Shown piece after piece: positions 23,503-36,546 of a stretch of 64,000 bases of DNA. The notes below the pieces were generated by a model. That model saw nothing but the letters and a program-made list of their open reading frames with translations, ran no database searches and had not been told where the DNA came from. The position numbers were made by a program, and so were the translations under genes. The number at the start of each line of letters is the position of its first letter. Within the stretch, counting starts at the first letter, position 1. Source of the stretch: Misgurnus anguillicaudatus (lineage: Eukaryota; Chordata; Actinopteri; Cypriniformes; Cobitidae). The stretch spans positions 2,561,001-2,625,000 of the forward strand of contig NC_073346.2 in NCBI RefSeq assembly GCF_027580225.2, given 5' to 3'.

Positions 23503-26103
23503 CCAATTTCACCAGTGCAAAAATAAGTTTTATTATAAGGTTTTAATGAGTGCAGTTCTTCATACCTGTGTTGTGGAAACCAGCAGGTTTTTAATTCTCT
23601 GTCAATTGACGACTCCTCGTTTTGCATAGATCCTTATAAGCTTTGCAGAATATTGATCCATCTTCGCCAAGTATGTAGACACCAATGGGGCTGTTGCGAT
23701 TCTTTTAAACTCTGCACAAATCTACAAAACACAATAAATTATTGTTACCACAAAGCCAATAAAGTTAAACATAAATGACTCAAAAACTTTTCACTCACCT
23801 CTTCCCTTCTGAAAAGAGCAGGCCATCTAGTTTTGAAATCTGCTATTGAAGGCGATTCCTTGACAACCTCATGTCTCCTGATAGAAAAGGTCTTGTCCAT
23901 CAGCATTCAAAATGTTTTCTCATTGTTCTTTTTAATTTCAGACAGAAGTATTACACTGACTACTTCCAGTGTTTTGGATGTCTCCGTTTGTGGATGGTAA
24001 GGGCAGTAGTTAACCAAAGCGTTGCATGTTTTTTTTATATGATAAGCAGCACTGGAAATTCCAGCTGGTTTGGGCTTGAGTAAATTTAATTTCACTTCAG
24101 TACAGCCAATTTTTCTCAGTTTTGTTATATATTTGGCAAAACACGCTTTTGCAACACAGTCAGAGCTTAATGAAGTAGATGGGGTTGACAAAACTACTGT
24201 GTCACAGGATGAAAGTGAAAGAGCTGGTGATGAGCAGGTACTCCTTTGAAAACTGTTCAGTTGTGGTGGGGGCGAGTTGTCACAATCACTTGGTGTTGTC
24301 AGAAATACCACCTTTAGTGTACTTTTGTCTTGAATTTCAGATGTGTACATGAGATTTAAAAACTAATTGCCCAAGTCAGAATCCATGAACTGCAGCCTTA
24401 AATGTCCTTGTAGATTACATTGTTTTTCTATTTCCTTTGACAGGTCACTCACTGAAGTAGAAATGGCATACTGAAGGATCACCTTTTGTAACTTTTAGCC
24501 AGACTGGAGAAGTCTTTGTGGTATGACTGTGGAAAACAAATAAAATTTAGTTAATTATTTTTTTTAAATCAATTGTAAGTATGATTAAAAAACATTAACT
24601 TATGAATTGTCCATTTAACAAAATAAAAGCATATTTTACAACATATCCGTGGACTTGTCTTTTCAAAGTCACCAAACAAAGCACCAACCATATAACAATG
24701 TAGCAATGGATAATCAATCATCAGCTAACTAAAATAGGCACTGACAGACTTTAACATACAATGCAGTTTACCTAAAAAAGTGTGATATGCTCTAGTTTAA
24801 ATAATCTGTTTTAATAAAACACATCTGGCTTCAGTCATGAACAAAAGCATCACTTGCCTCATCACCATAAAAACTTTTGGCCTCCTGTAATACTTCAGCA
24901 ATGGAAACTACACCAGGCTTAAAATCACTCAGTGAATGCTGGTTGTGTTTTCTGTTTTTGTGTGATATAAAAGTCCTATTGACATTTGATTGGAAATCAC
25001 AACCTGATAACATGCAAAATACCGTTTTACTTTTCTTTAAGTGACTGTTTATGTGAGCAAAGTATTCTTTTTCTGATGACACTGCACTGCATGCCATGCA
25101 CACAAATTACAAGTGAAAGTGGGCCTTTGTCGTCATGCAATATTACATCTGTAGCATAATTCCTACTTAAATGAACAAGTAGAGCATAACATGTCTTGAA
25201 TATATCAATTTGAATATGTAAAATGATATCTATGATAACCCCACAACGCACGTGCAGCAGTCTTTAATGTTTTAGTAATTTAGATCACAAATTTTACATT
25301 TCAACATAACTTTAAGTAAATATTCATTCAGAGTAACAACAAAAAATAAACTTTAAGAACCCCTTGAGAAAATGCTCTGACTAAACACAGGAAAATACGT
25401 TTCAAAAACTAGTATTATCACCAGTAAAACAAGTTCAATGGCTAACGTTACCACCGGAACACGACAGAAAATCGAAGTTCAACTCACCACGAACACGTGA
25501 AGCAATCCATTCATTTTGAAACGCACAAATCACACAGTTTACAACACTGCTGCTATCATAAAACACTAAAAATGACCCGAAAATGAACAACACGTTTAAT
25601 ACCGTTTAAACACAAGTACATCACGTTTAATACGGTTTAAACACGTCACACGACAGATCGCGTGAAGCACTCCATTACATTTGAAACGCACAAATAACAC
25701 ACTTTACCTCACCGCTGCACAAATGACGTGAAATCATCACCATCGAACACAAACACCATCGACTTCAACATAAAATAAAGTTGCCTCAACAATGTTTTAA
25801 GATAGATTGAAGAAAAAACGTATTTAGTTCACTTACCGGAAACACCATCACCTGCGCGCCAGAGCTCCGCGCCGTCTTCGTGGAAGTCGTTAAATGACGT
25901 CACATCCGGTAGTTAGAAGCGCAAAAGTAAACCAATTACTTTAGTTTAAAGATAGGTAGTTAGGTAAACTAGAGTGAATAACAAATTGAGTTAGCATAAC
26001 ACATTACACTTGTATGTTGTCTTCAAAATAAATGTGAATGTTTTAATGTAACTAAATATATTTGTGTATAATGAACAGTGCTACAAAACCCATTTTTTGA
26101 GTG

Positions 26104-27706
26104 TAGGATAACCTGACAGCATTTTGTACCGTCAGGTCATCCTACCCGTTTAATTTATACTAGTAGGACAATCTGACAGCATTTTGTACAGTCAGGTCAT
26201 CCTACCCGTTTAATTTATACTAGTAGGACAATCTGACAGCATTTTGTACAGTCAGGTCATCCTACCCGTTTAATTTATACTAGTAGGACAATCTGACAGC
26301 ATTTTGCACTTTCAGGTCACCCTACCTGTTTAATTTAAACTAGTAGGACAACCTGAAAGCATTTTGCACCTTCAGGTCATCCTACCTGTTTAATTTAAAC
26401 TAGTAGGACAATCTGAAAGCTTTTTGCACCTTCAGGTCATCCTACATTTTGAACCTATACTAGTAGGACAATCTGAAAGCATTTTGCACTTTCAGATCAT
26501 CCTACCTGTTTAATTTGGCCCAGTAGGACAATCTGAAAGCATTTTGCACTTTCAGATCATCCTACCTGTTTAATTTAAACTAGTAGGACAACCTGAAAGC
26601 ATTTTGCACTTTCAAGTCATCCTAACTCTTTAATTTATAAAAGTAGGATAACCTGACAGCATTTTGTACAATCAGGTCATCCTACCCGTTTAATTTATAC
26701 TAGTAGGACAATCTGACAGCATTTTGTACAGTCAGGTCATCCTACCCGTTTAATTTATACTAGTAGGATAACCTGACAGCATTTTGTACAGTCAGGTCAT
26801 CCTACACGTTTAATTTATACTAATAGGATAACCTGACAGCATTTTGTACAGTCGGGTCATCCTACCCGTTTAATTTATACTAGTAGGATAACCTGACAGC
26901 ATTTTGTACAGTCAGGTCATCCTATCCCTTTAATTTATACTAGTAGGACAATCTGACAGCATTTTGTACAGTCAGGTCATCCTACCCGTTTAATTTATAC
27001 TAGTAGGACAATCTGACAGCATTTTGCACCTTCAGGTCATCCTACCTGTTTAATTTATACTAGTAGGGCAATCTGAAAGCATTTTGCACTTTCAGGTCAC
27101 CCTACCTGTTTAATTTAAACTAGTAGGACAACCTGAAAGCATTTTGCACCTTCAGGTCATCCTACCTGTTTAATTTAAACTAGTAGGACAATCTGAAAGC
27201 CTTTTGCACCTTCAGGTCATCCTACCTGTTTAATTTATACTAGTAGGGCAATCTGAAAGCATTTTGCACTTTCAGGTCACCCTACCTGTTTAATTTAAAC
27301 TAGTAGGACAACCTGAAAGCATTTTGCACCTTCAGGTCATCCTACCTGTTTAATTTATACTAGTAGGGCAATCTGAAAGCATTTTGCACTTTCAGGTCAC
27401 CCTACCTGTTTAATTTAAACTAGTAGGACAACCTGAAAGCATTTTGCACCTTCAGGTCATCCTACCTGTTTAATTTAAACTAGTAGGACAATCTGAAAGC
27501 TTTTTGCACCTTCAGGTCATCCTACATTTTAAACCTATACTAGTAGGACAATCTGAAAGCATTTTGCACTTTTGGATCATCCTACCTGTTTAATTTAAAC
27601 TACTAGGACAACCCGAAAGCATTTTGCACTTTCACGTCATCCTACCTGTTTAATTTAAACTAGTAGGACAACCTGAAAGCATTTTGCACCTTCGGGTCAT
27701 CCTACC
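26104..27706. repeat. 60-bp satellite, alternating A and B blocks
   Basis: Order: A (about three units), B, A, B. The unit at about 26285 is a hybrid (CTGACAG left arm, CTTTCAG right arm) at an A-to-B switch. A variant GGCCCAGTAGG is at 26517. Duplicated at 32801-34403. Confidence 0.95.
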
Positions 27707-28429
27707 ATCCTACTTATTTCGTGGAAAAGTTTTTCTTAATTCAATTATGTTGAAGGAACAAACCATTTTTTTGAGTGGGTCATCCTACAGTTTAAATCTA
27801 TACTAGTAGGACAATCTGCTGTATTTCCCAGCATGCTTTGCATGCAACTGCCTTTGGAGAGTAATTTTTTTAATTAAGTGTTATTTTATGCATTTTTTTG
27901 GTAAAGAGAAAGACTTTATAGTGTTTAATGTTGGTTTATCTTATTGATTTAGAAGAGTTTGGGTTATATTTTTACAAATTGTTTGGTTACCATCGTGCAG
28001 AAGAGTCGTGCTTGTGGTTAAGCTGTGGATGTGACGTAGATACTTCTTTAACTGTGTTAATGCCTGTTTGAAGATCAATCTCTTCTGACATGTTCATCCA
28101 ATGTGTCGTTAGCACACTAACGTGTGCTTATGCTAATTAGTATTATATAGAAACTGACAATTGGTTTAACTAGACTTTTTTGCTTGAATGAACTTGTTTT
28201 GTCTTTGACCAGAATTAATTGCGTGGAAAAGTTTTCCTTAACTGAATTAAGCTTATTGAACAAGATATTTTTATGACCAATGAAAATATATTTATTAAGT
28301 TGGTGCAACAAAAGATTATTTGTTTAAATTAACTTATTGTATTGTTGATGTATAAGCCAAAACTAATTTCAGGGAAAAGTTTTCCTTAATTCAATTATGT
28401 TGAAGGAACAAACCATTTTTTTGAGTGGG
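27707..28429. repeat. Module X, full copy
   Basis: Nearly identical to 249-970 and 34404-35127, inside type B units on both sides. Confidence 0.93.
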
Positions 28430-29724
28430 TCATCCTACATTTTAAATCTATACTAGTAGGACAATCTGAAAGGATTTTCCACTTTCAGGTCATCATTCCT
28501 GTTTAATTTATACTAGTAGGGCAATCTGAAAGCATTTTGCACTTTCAGGTCACCCTACCTGTTTAATTTAAACTAGTAGGACAACCTGAAAGCATTTTGC
28601 ACCTTCAGGTCATCCTAACTGTTTAATTTATACTAGTAGGGCAATCTGAAAGCATTTTGCACTTTCAGGTCACCCTACCTGTTTAATTTAAACTAGTAGG
28701 ACAACCTGAAAGCCTTTTGCACCTTCAGGTCATCCTACATTTTGAACCTATACTAGTAGGACAATCTGAAAGCATTTTGCACTTTCAGATCATCCTACCT
28801 GTTTAATTTAAACCAGTAGGACAATCTGAAAGCATTTTGCACTTTCAGATCATCCTACCTGTTTAATTTAAACTAGTAGGACAACCTGAAAGCATTTTGC
28901 ACTTTCAAGTCATCCTAACTCTTTAATTTATAATAGTAGGATAACCTGACAGCATTTTGTACAATCAGGTCATCCTACCTGTTTAATTTATACTAGTAGG
29001 ACAATCTGACAGCATTTTGTACAGTCAGGTCATCCTACCCGTTTAATTTATACTAGTAGGATAACCTGACAGCATTTTGTACAGTCAGGTCATCCTACAC
29101 GTTTAATTTATACTAATAGGATAACCTGACAGCATTTTGTACAGTCGGGTCATCCTACCCGTTTAATTTATACTAGTAGGATAACCTGACAGCATTTTGT
29201 ACAGTCAGGTCATCCTATCCCTTTAATTTATACTAGTAGGACAATCTGACAGCATTTTGTACAGTCAGGTCATCCTACCCGTTTAATTTATACTAGTAGG
29301 ATAACCTAACAGCATTTTGTACAGTCGGGTCATCCTACCCGTTTAATTTATACTAGTAGGATAACCTGACAGCATTTTGTACAGTCGGGTCATCCTACCC
29401 GTTTAATTTATACTAGTAGGATAACCTGACAGCATTTTGTACAGTCGGGTCATCCTACCCATTTAATTTATACTAGTAGGATAACCTGACAGCATTTTGT
29501 ACAGTCAGGTCATCCTACACGTTTAATTTATACTAGTAGGACAATCTGACAGCATTTTGTACAGTCAGGTCATCCTACCCGTTTAATTTATACTAGTAGG
29601 ACAATATGAAAGCATTTTGCAACTTCAGGTCATCCTACCTGTTTAATTTAAACTAGTAGGACAATCTGAAAGCATTTTACACCTTCAGGTCATCCTTCCT
29701 GTTTAATTTATACTAACAGGACAA
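28430..29724. repeat. 60-bp satellite, B then A then two B
   Basis: Same unit order as 971-2265, with only scattered base differences. Confidence 0.95.
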
Positions 29725-29849
29725 TCATGGGCAGTGGGCAGATGCCTCGCATCTGCACGGGAAATGAACGACCCCGCCTTCCACGAGTTTCCTGCTGCTT
29801 TGCAGGTTGAAGGTTAACCCAAATAGAAAATCCGGTACGGAGACCCGTA
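29725..29849. repeat. Module Z, copy 3
   Basis: Same hairpins as copy 1; one change, GGTTAACCC for GGTAAACCC. Confidence 0.85.
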
Positions 29850-30779
29850 TACTAGTAGGACAATCTGACAGCATTTTGTACAGTCAGGTCATCCTACCCG
29901 TTTAATTTATATTAGTAGGATAACCTGACAGCATTTTGTACAGTCGGGTCATCCTACCCGTTTAATTTATACTAGTAGGATAACCTGACAGCATTTTGTA
30001 CAGTCAGGTCATCCTACCTGTTTAATTTATACTAGTAGGACAATCTGACAGAATTTTGTACAGTCAGGTCATCCTACCCGTTTAATTTATACTAGTAGGA
30101 TAACCTGACAGCATTTTGTACAGTCAGGTCATCCTACCCGTTTAATTTATACTGGTAGGATAACCTGACAGCATTTTGTACAGTCAGGTCATCCTACCTC
30201 TTTAATTTATACTAGTAGGATAACCTGACAGCATTTTGTACAGTCAGGTCATCCTACCTGTTTAATTTATACTAGTAGGACAACCTGACAGCATTTTGTA
30301 CAGTCAGGTCATCCTACCCGTTTAATTTATACTAGTAGGATAACCTGACAGCATTTTGTACAGTCGGGTCATCCTACCCGTTTAATTTATACTAGTAGGA
30401 TAACTTGACAGCATTTTGTACAGTCGGGTCATCCTACCCGTTTAATTTATACTAGTAGGATAACCTGACAGCATTTTGTACAGTCAGGTCATCCTACCTC
30501 TTTAATTTATACTAGTAGGATAACCTGACAGCATTTTGTACAGTCAGGTCATCCTACCTGTTTAATTTATACTAGTAGGACAATCTGACAGCATTTTGTA
30601 CAGTCAGGTCATCCTACCCGTTTAATTTATACTAGTAGGATAACCTGACAGCATTTTGTACAGTCAGGTCATCCTACACGTTTAATTTATACTAGTAGGA
30701 CAATCTGACAACATTTTGTACAGTCAGGTCATCCTAACTCGTTTAATTTATACTAGTAGGATAACCTGACAGCATTTTG
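29850..30779. repeat. 60-bp satellite, type A
   Basis: Type A units ending abruptly in CAGCATTTTGA, where module X begins in mid-sequence. This is the junction of the 6.7-kb tandem duplication. Confidence 0.93.
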
Positions 30780-31131
30780 ATCTCTTCTGACATGTTCATC
30801 CAATGTGTCGTTGGCACACTAACGTGTGCTTATGCTAATTAGTATTATATAGAAACTGACAATTGGTTTAACTAGACTTTTTTGCTTGAATGAACTTGTT
30901 TTGTCTTTGACCAGAATTAATTGCGTGGAAAAGTTTTCCTTAACTGAATTAAGCTTATTGAACAAGATATTTTTATGACCAATGAAAATATATTTATTAA
31001 GTTGGTGCAACAAAAGATTATTTGTTTAAGTTAACTTATTGTATTGTTGATGTATAAGCCAAAACTAATTTCAGGGAAAAGTTTTCCTTAATTCAATTAT
31101 GTTGAAGGAACAAACCATTTTTTTGAGTGGG
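30780..31131. repeat. Module X, right part, at duplication junction
   Basis: Begins at TCTCTTCTGACATG and so lacks more than half of X. Tandem partner of 18051-18405. Confidence 0.9.
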
Positions 31132-31704
31132 TCATCCTACATTTTAAATCTATACTAGTAGGACAATCTGAAAGGATTTTCCACTTTCAGGTCATCCTAC
31201 CTGTTTTATTTAAACTAGTAGGACAACCTGAAAGCATTTTGCACCTTCAGGTCATCCTACCCGTTTAATTTATACTAGTAGGGCAATCTGAAAGCATTTT
31301 GCACTTTCAGGTCACCCTACCTGTTTAATTTAAACTAGTAGGACAACCTGAAAGCATTTTGCACCTTCAGGTCATCCTACCTGTTTAATTTAAACTAGTA
31401 GGGCAATCTGAAAGCATTTTGCACTTTCAGGTCACCCTACCTGTTTAATTTAAACTAGTAGGACAATCTGAAAGCCTTTTGCACCTTCAGGTCATCCTAC
31501 CCGTTTAATTTATACTAGTAGGGCAATCTGAAAGCATTTTGCACTTTCAGGTCACCCTACCTGTTTAATTTAAACTAGTAGGACAATCTGAAAGCCTTTT
31601 GCACCTTCAGGTCATCCTACATTTTAAACCTATACTAGTAGGACAATCTGAAAGCATTTTGCACTTTCAGATCATCCTACCTGTTTATTTTAAACTAGTA
31701 GGAC
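31132..31704. repeat. 60-bp satellite, B dimers
   Basis: Partner of 18406-18976, nearly identical. Confidence 0.95.
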
Positions 31705-32415
31705 AACGTAGATGGAGTCTTATGTAAACGAACAGCTGATGTTAACGTGACAGCGCATCATTTTCAAAGTAAAATTTATTTTATTCAGGTAAATGGAGGT
31801 TTGCAACGGAGGTTTTGCCAAAAATAGTAAACATCTACCTACCAGCTATTATACACGCTATATCGGATTGTTTTAACATGTGTCCCACTGTAAAAAAAAA
31901 TCCGTACAAATTACAATGGTATTGCAGCTGGGTTGCCGGTAAATTACCGTAGATTTAAATTTATGTTATTTACTGGCAAGAGTTTGTTCAAAGTTAAATA
32001 AATTTTAAATATTAACAAGTCTTTATCTTTACAGAATAAAACTATACAATAACAGTCTCATGCAAAGCATTCTGGGAACCAGAAATCATCATCAACCTTT
32101 ATCAGTTTTTTGCTTCAGATTTTGTTTCCCAGAATGTTTTGCTTGATGCTGTTTTTCTAGTTTTATTCTGTAAAGACAAAGACTTGTAAATGTTTAATGT
32201 TCATTTAACTTTGAACAAAATGTTGCCAGTAAATAATAAATAATGAATACTAAATTTAAATCTACGGTAAGTTACCGGCAACCCAGCTGCAAATTTCTAC
32301 GGAATTTTTTTACAGTGTAGGTAATGTCTATTTTATATTTATGTTTTGAGTATTGTTGGGTTTGAATATTGTTGTAATGTGTTTATGTTTTCTTTAAATT
32401 TAGTTAGCTTATTAG
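31705..32415. repeat. Module Y, copy 3
   Basis: The palindromic MITE is at 31886-32317. This copy has the majority base at the positions where copy 2 shows A-to-G changes. Confidence 0.9.
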
Positions 32416-34403
32416 CATCCTACCCGTTTAATTTATACTAGTAGGATAACCTGACAGCATTTTGTACAGTCAGGTCATCCTACCCGTTTAATTTATACTA
32501 GTAGGATAACCTGACAGCATTTTGTACAGTCGGGTCATCCTACCCGTTTAATTTATACTAGTAGGATAACCTGACAGCATTTTGTACAGTCAGGTCATCC
32601 TACCTCTTTAATTTATACTAGTAGGACAATCTGACAACAATGTACAGTCAGGTCATCCTACCCGTTTAATTTATACTAGTAGGATAACCTGACAGCATTT
32701 TGTACAGTCAGGTCATCCTACACGTTTAATTTATACTAGTAGGACAATCTGACAACATTTTGTACAGTCATGTCATCCTAACTCGTTTAATTTATACTAG
32801 TAGGATAACCTGACAGCATTTTGTACCGTCAGGTCATCCTACCCGTTTAATTTATACTAGTAGGACAATCTGACAGCATTTTGTACAGTCAGGTCATCCT
32901 ACCCGTTTAATTTATACTAGTAGGACAATCTGACAGCATTTTGTACAGTCAGGTCATCCTACCCGTTTAATTTATACTAGTAGGACAATCTGACAGCATT
33001 TTGCACTTTCAGGTCACCCTACCTGTTTAATTTAAACTAGTAGGACAACCTGAAAGCATTTTGCACCTTCAGGTCATCCTACCTGTTTAATTTAAACTAG
33101 TAGGACAATCTGAAAGCTTTTTGCACCTTCAGGTCATCCTACATTTTGAACCTATACTAGTAGGACAATCTGAAAGCATTTTGCACTTTCAGATCATCCT
33201 ACCTGTTTAATTTGGCCCAGTAGGACAATCTGAAAGCATTTTGCACTTTCAGATCATCCTACCTGTTTAATTTAAACTAGTAGGACAACCTGAAAGCATT
33301 TTGCACTTTCAAGTCATCCTAACTCTTTAATTTATAAAAGTAGGATAACCTGACAGCATTTTGTACAATCAGGTCATCCTACCCGTTTAATTTATACTAG
33401 TAGGACAATCTGACAGCATTTTGTACAGTCAGGTCATCCTACCCGTTTAATTTATACTAGTAGGATAACCTGACAGCATTTTGTACAGTCAGGTCATCCT
33501 ACACGTTTAATTTATACTAATAGGATAACCTGACAGCATTTTGTACAGTCGGGTCATCCTACCCGTTTAATTTATACTAGTAGGATAACCTGACAGCATT
33601 TTGTACAGTCAGGTCATCCTATCCCTTTAATTTATACTAGTAGGACAATCTGACAGCATTTTGTACAGTCAGGTCATCCTACCCGTTTAATTTATACTAG
33701 TAGGACAATCTGACAGCATTTTGCACCTTCAGGTCATCCTACCTGTTTAATTTATACTAGTAGGGCAATCTGAAAGCATTTTGCACTTTCAGGTCACCCT
33801 ACCTGTTTAATTTAAACTAGTAGGACAACCTGAAAGCATTTTGCACCTTCAGGTCATCCTACCTGTTTAATTTAAACTAGTAGGACAATCTGAAAGCCTT
33901 TTGCACCTTCAGGTCATCCTACCTGTTTAATTTATACTAGTAGGGCAATCTGAAAGCATTTTGCACTTTCAGGTCACCCTACCTGTTTAATTTAAACTAG
34001 TAGGACAACCTGAAAGCATTTTGCACCTTCAGGTCATCCTACCTGTTTAATTTATACTAGTAGGGCAATCTGAAAGCATTTTGCACTTTCAGGTCACCCT
34101 ACCTGTTTAATTTAAACTAGTAGGACAACCTGAAAGCATTTTGCACCTTCAGGTCATCCTACCTGTTTAATTTAAACTAGTAGGACAATCTGAAAGCTTT
34201 TTGCACCTTCAGGTCATCCTACATTTTAAACCTATACTAGTAGGACAATCTGAAAGCATTTTGCACTTTTGGATCATCCTACCTGTTTAATTTAAACTAC
34301 TAGGACAACCCGAAAGCATTTTGCACTTTCACGTCATCCTACCTGTTTAATTTAAACTAGTAGGACAACCTGAAAGCATTTTGCACCTTCGGGTCATCCT
34401 ACC
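32416..34403. repeat. 60-bp satellite, A and B blocks
   Basis: Equivalent to 19688-20132 joined to 26104-27706. The junction at 32801-32802 is the empty site of the 5.97-kb element. It has one unit fewer than the partner in its first part. Confidence 0.95.
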
Positions 34404-35127
34404 ATCCTACTTATTTCGTGGAAAAGTTTTTCTTAATTCAATTATGTTGAAGGAACAAACCATTTTTTTGAGTGGGTCATCCTACAGTTTAAATCTATAC
34501 TAGTAGGACAATCTGCTGTATTTCCCAGCATGCTTTGCATGCAACTGCCTTTGGAGAGTAATTTTTTTAATTAAGTGTTATTTTATGCATTTTTTTGGTA
34601 AAGAGAAAGACTTTATAGTGTTTAATGTTGGTTTATCTTATTGATTTAGAAGAGTTTGGGTTATATTTTTACAAATTGTTTGGTTACCATCGTGCAGAAG
34701 AGTCGTGCTTGTGGTTAAGCTGTGGATGTGACGTAGATACTTCTTTAACTGTGTTAATGCCTGTTTGAAGATCAATCTCTTCTGACATGTTCATCCAATG
34801 TGTCGTTAGCACACTAACGTGTGCTTATGCTAATTAGTATTATATAGAAACTGACAATTGGTTTAACTAGACTTTTTTGCTTGAATGAACTTGTTTTGTC
34901 TTTGACCAGAATTAATTGCGTGGAAAAGTTTTCCTTAACTGAATTAAGCTTATTGAACAAGATATTTTTATGACCAATGAAAATATATTTATTAAGTTGG
35001 TGCAACAAAAGATTATTTGTTTAAATTAACTTATTGTATTGTTGATGTATAAGCCAAAACTAATTTCAGGGAAAAGTTTTCCTTAATTCAATTATGTTGA
35101 AGGAACAAACCATTTTTTTGAGTGGGT
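34404..35127. repeat. Module X, full copy
   Basis: Partner of 27707-28429 at an offset of 6697 bp. Confidence 0.93.
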
Positions 35128-36421
35128 CATCCTACATTTTAAATCTATACTAGTAGGACAATCTGAAAGGATTTTCCACTTTCAGGTCATCATTCCTGTT
35201 TAATTTATACTAGTAGGGCAATCTGAAAGCATTTTGCACTTTCAGGTCACCCTACCTGTTTAATTTAAACTAGTAGGACAACCTGAAAGCATTTTGCACC
35301 TTCAGGTCATCCTAACTGTTTAATTTATACTAGTAGGGCAATCTGAAAGCATTTTGCACTTTCAGGTCACCCTACCTGTTTAATTTAAACTAGTAGGACA
35401 ACCTGAAAGCCTTTTGCACCTTCAGGTCATCCTACATTTTGAACCTATACTAGTAGGACAATCTGAAAGCATTTTGCACTTTCAGATCATCCTACCTGTT
35501 TAATTTAAACCAGTAGGACAATCTGAAAGCATTTTGCACTTTCAGATCATCCTACCTGTTTAATTTAAACTAGTAGGACAACCTGAAAGCATTTTGCACT
35601 TTCAAGTCATCCTAACTCTTTAATTTATAATAGTAGGATAACCTGACAGCATTTTGTACAATCAGGTCATCCTACCCGTTTAATTTATACTAGTAGGACA
35701 ATCTGACAGCATTTTGTACAGTCAGGTCATCCTACCCGTTTAATTTATACTAGTAGGATAACCTGACAGCATTTTGTACAGTCAGGTCATCCTACACGTT
35801 TAATTTATACTAATAGGATAACCTGACAGCATTTTGTACAGTCGGGTCATCCTACCCATTTAATTTATACTAGTAGGATAACCTGACAGCATTTTGTACA
35901 GTCAGGTCATCCTATCCCTTTAATTTATACTAGTAGGACAATCTGACAGCATTTTGTACAGTCAGGTCATCCTACCCGTTTAATTTATACTAGTAGGATA
36001 ACCTAACAGCATTTTGTACAGTCAGGTCATCCTACCCGTTTAATTTATACTAGTAGGATAACCTGACAGCATTTTGTACAGTCGGGTCATCCTACCCGTT
36101 TAATTTATACTAGTAGGATAACCTGACAGCATTTTGTACAGTCGGGTCATCCTACCCGTTTAATTTATACTAGTAGGATAACCTGACAGCATTTTGTACA
36201 GTCAGGTCATCCTACACGTTTAATTTATACTAGTAGGACAATCTGACAGCATTTTGTACAGTCAGGTCATCCTACCCGTTTAATTTATACTAGTAGGACA
36301 ATATGAAAGCATTTTGCAACTTCAGGTCATCCTACCTGTTTAATTTAAACTAGTAGGACAATCTGAAAGCATTTTACACCTTCAGGTCATCCTTCCTGTT
36401 TAATTTATACTAACAGGACAA
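35128..36421. repeat. 60-bp satellite, B then A then two B
   Basis: Third copy of the pattern at 971-2265. Confidence 0.95.
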
Positions 36422-36546
36422 TCGTGGGCAGTGGGCAGATGCCTCGCATCTGCACGGGAAATGAACGACCCCGCCTTCCACGAGTTTCCTGCTGCTTTGC
36501 AGGTTGAAGGTAAACCCAAATAGAAAATCCGGTACGGAGACCCGTA
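36422..36546. repeat. Module Z, copy 4
   Basis: Same hairpins; identical to copy 1 except in the first bases. Confidence 0.85.

Larger units (their letters stand above)
20884..25103 (-). pseudogene. Degenerate SAMD3-like gene
   Basis: Minus-strand pieces match, from memory, the large fish family usually annotated as sterile alpha motif domain-containing protein 3-like. In order: two C2H2-like fingers at 25103-24834 (HINSHL, CMLSGC, SHKNRKH); LQFMDSDLGN and TSEIQDKSTLKVVF near 24390-24310; KLRKIG to VNYCPYHP and a HEVVKESPSIADF stretch at 24110-23830; FKRIATAPLVSTYL near 23700-23620; FFVYLNEDLTSLIKEYL near 22460-22400; and a last exon 20884-21142 ending YFPEFRYTFEVLQLLFLELDGK. Canonical splice signals remain at 23830, 22400 and 21143. 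In-frame stops at 24363-24365, 23907-23909 and 23602-23604, plus MITEs in two introns, show it is not translated whole. Whether the gene is cargo or belongs to the element is unclear. Confidence 0.72.
20133..26103. mobile_element. 5.97-kb element, CACTCAAAAAA ends, TA target
   Basis: Left end CACTCAAAAAAATG and right end CATTTTTTGAGTG are inverted. The flanking TA is duplicated (20131-20132 and 26104-26105). The tandem sister copy gives the empty site at 32801, with TACTAG-TAGGATAACC uninterrupted. Ends and length suggest a CACTA/EnSpm-like element, although a 2-bp TA target would be atypical; a Tc1-like origin is less likely from the ends. It carries no transposase that I recognise, but does carry a degenerate SAMD3-like gene on the minus strand and nested MITEs. 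The stretch 25260-26098 holds only AT-rich sequence that I cannot classify. Confidence 0.85.
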
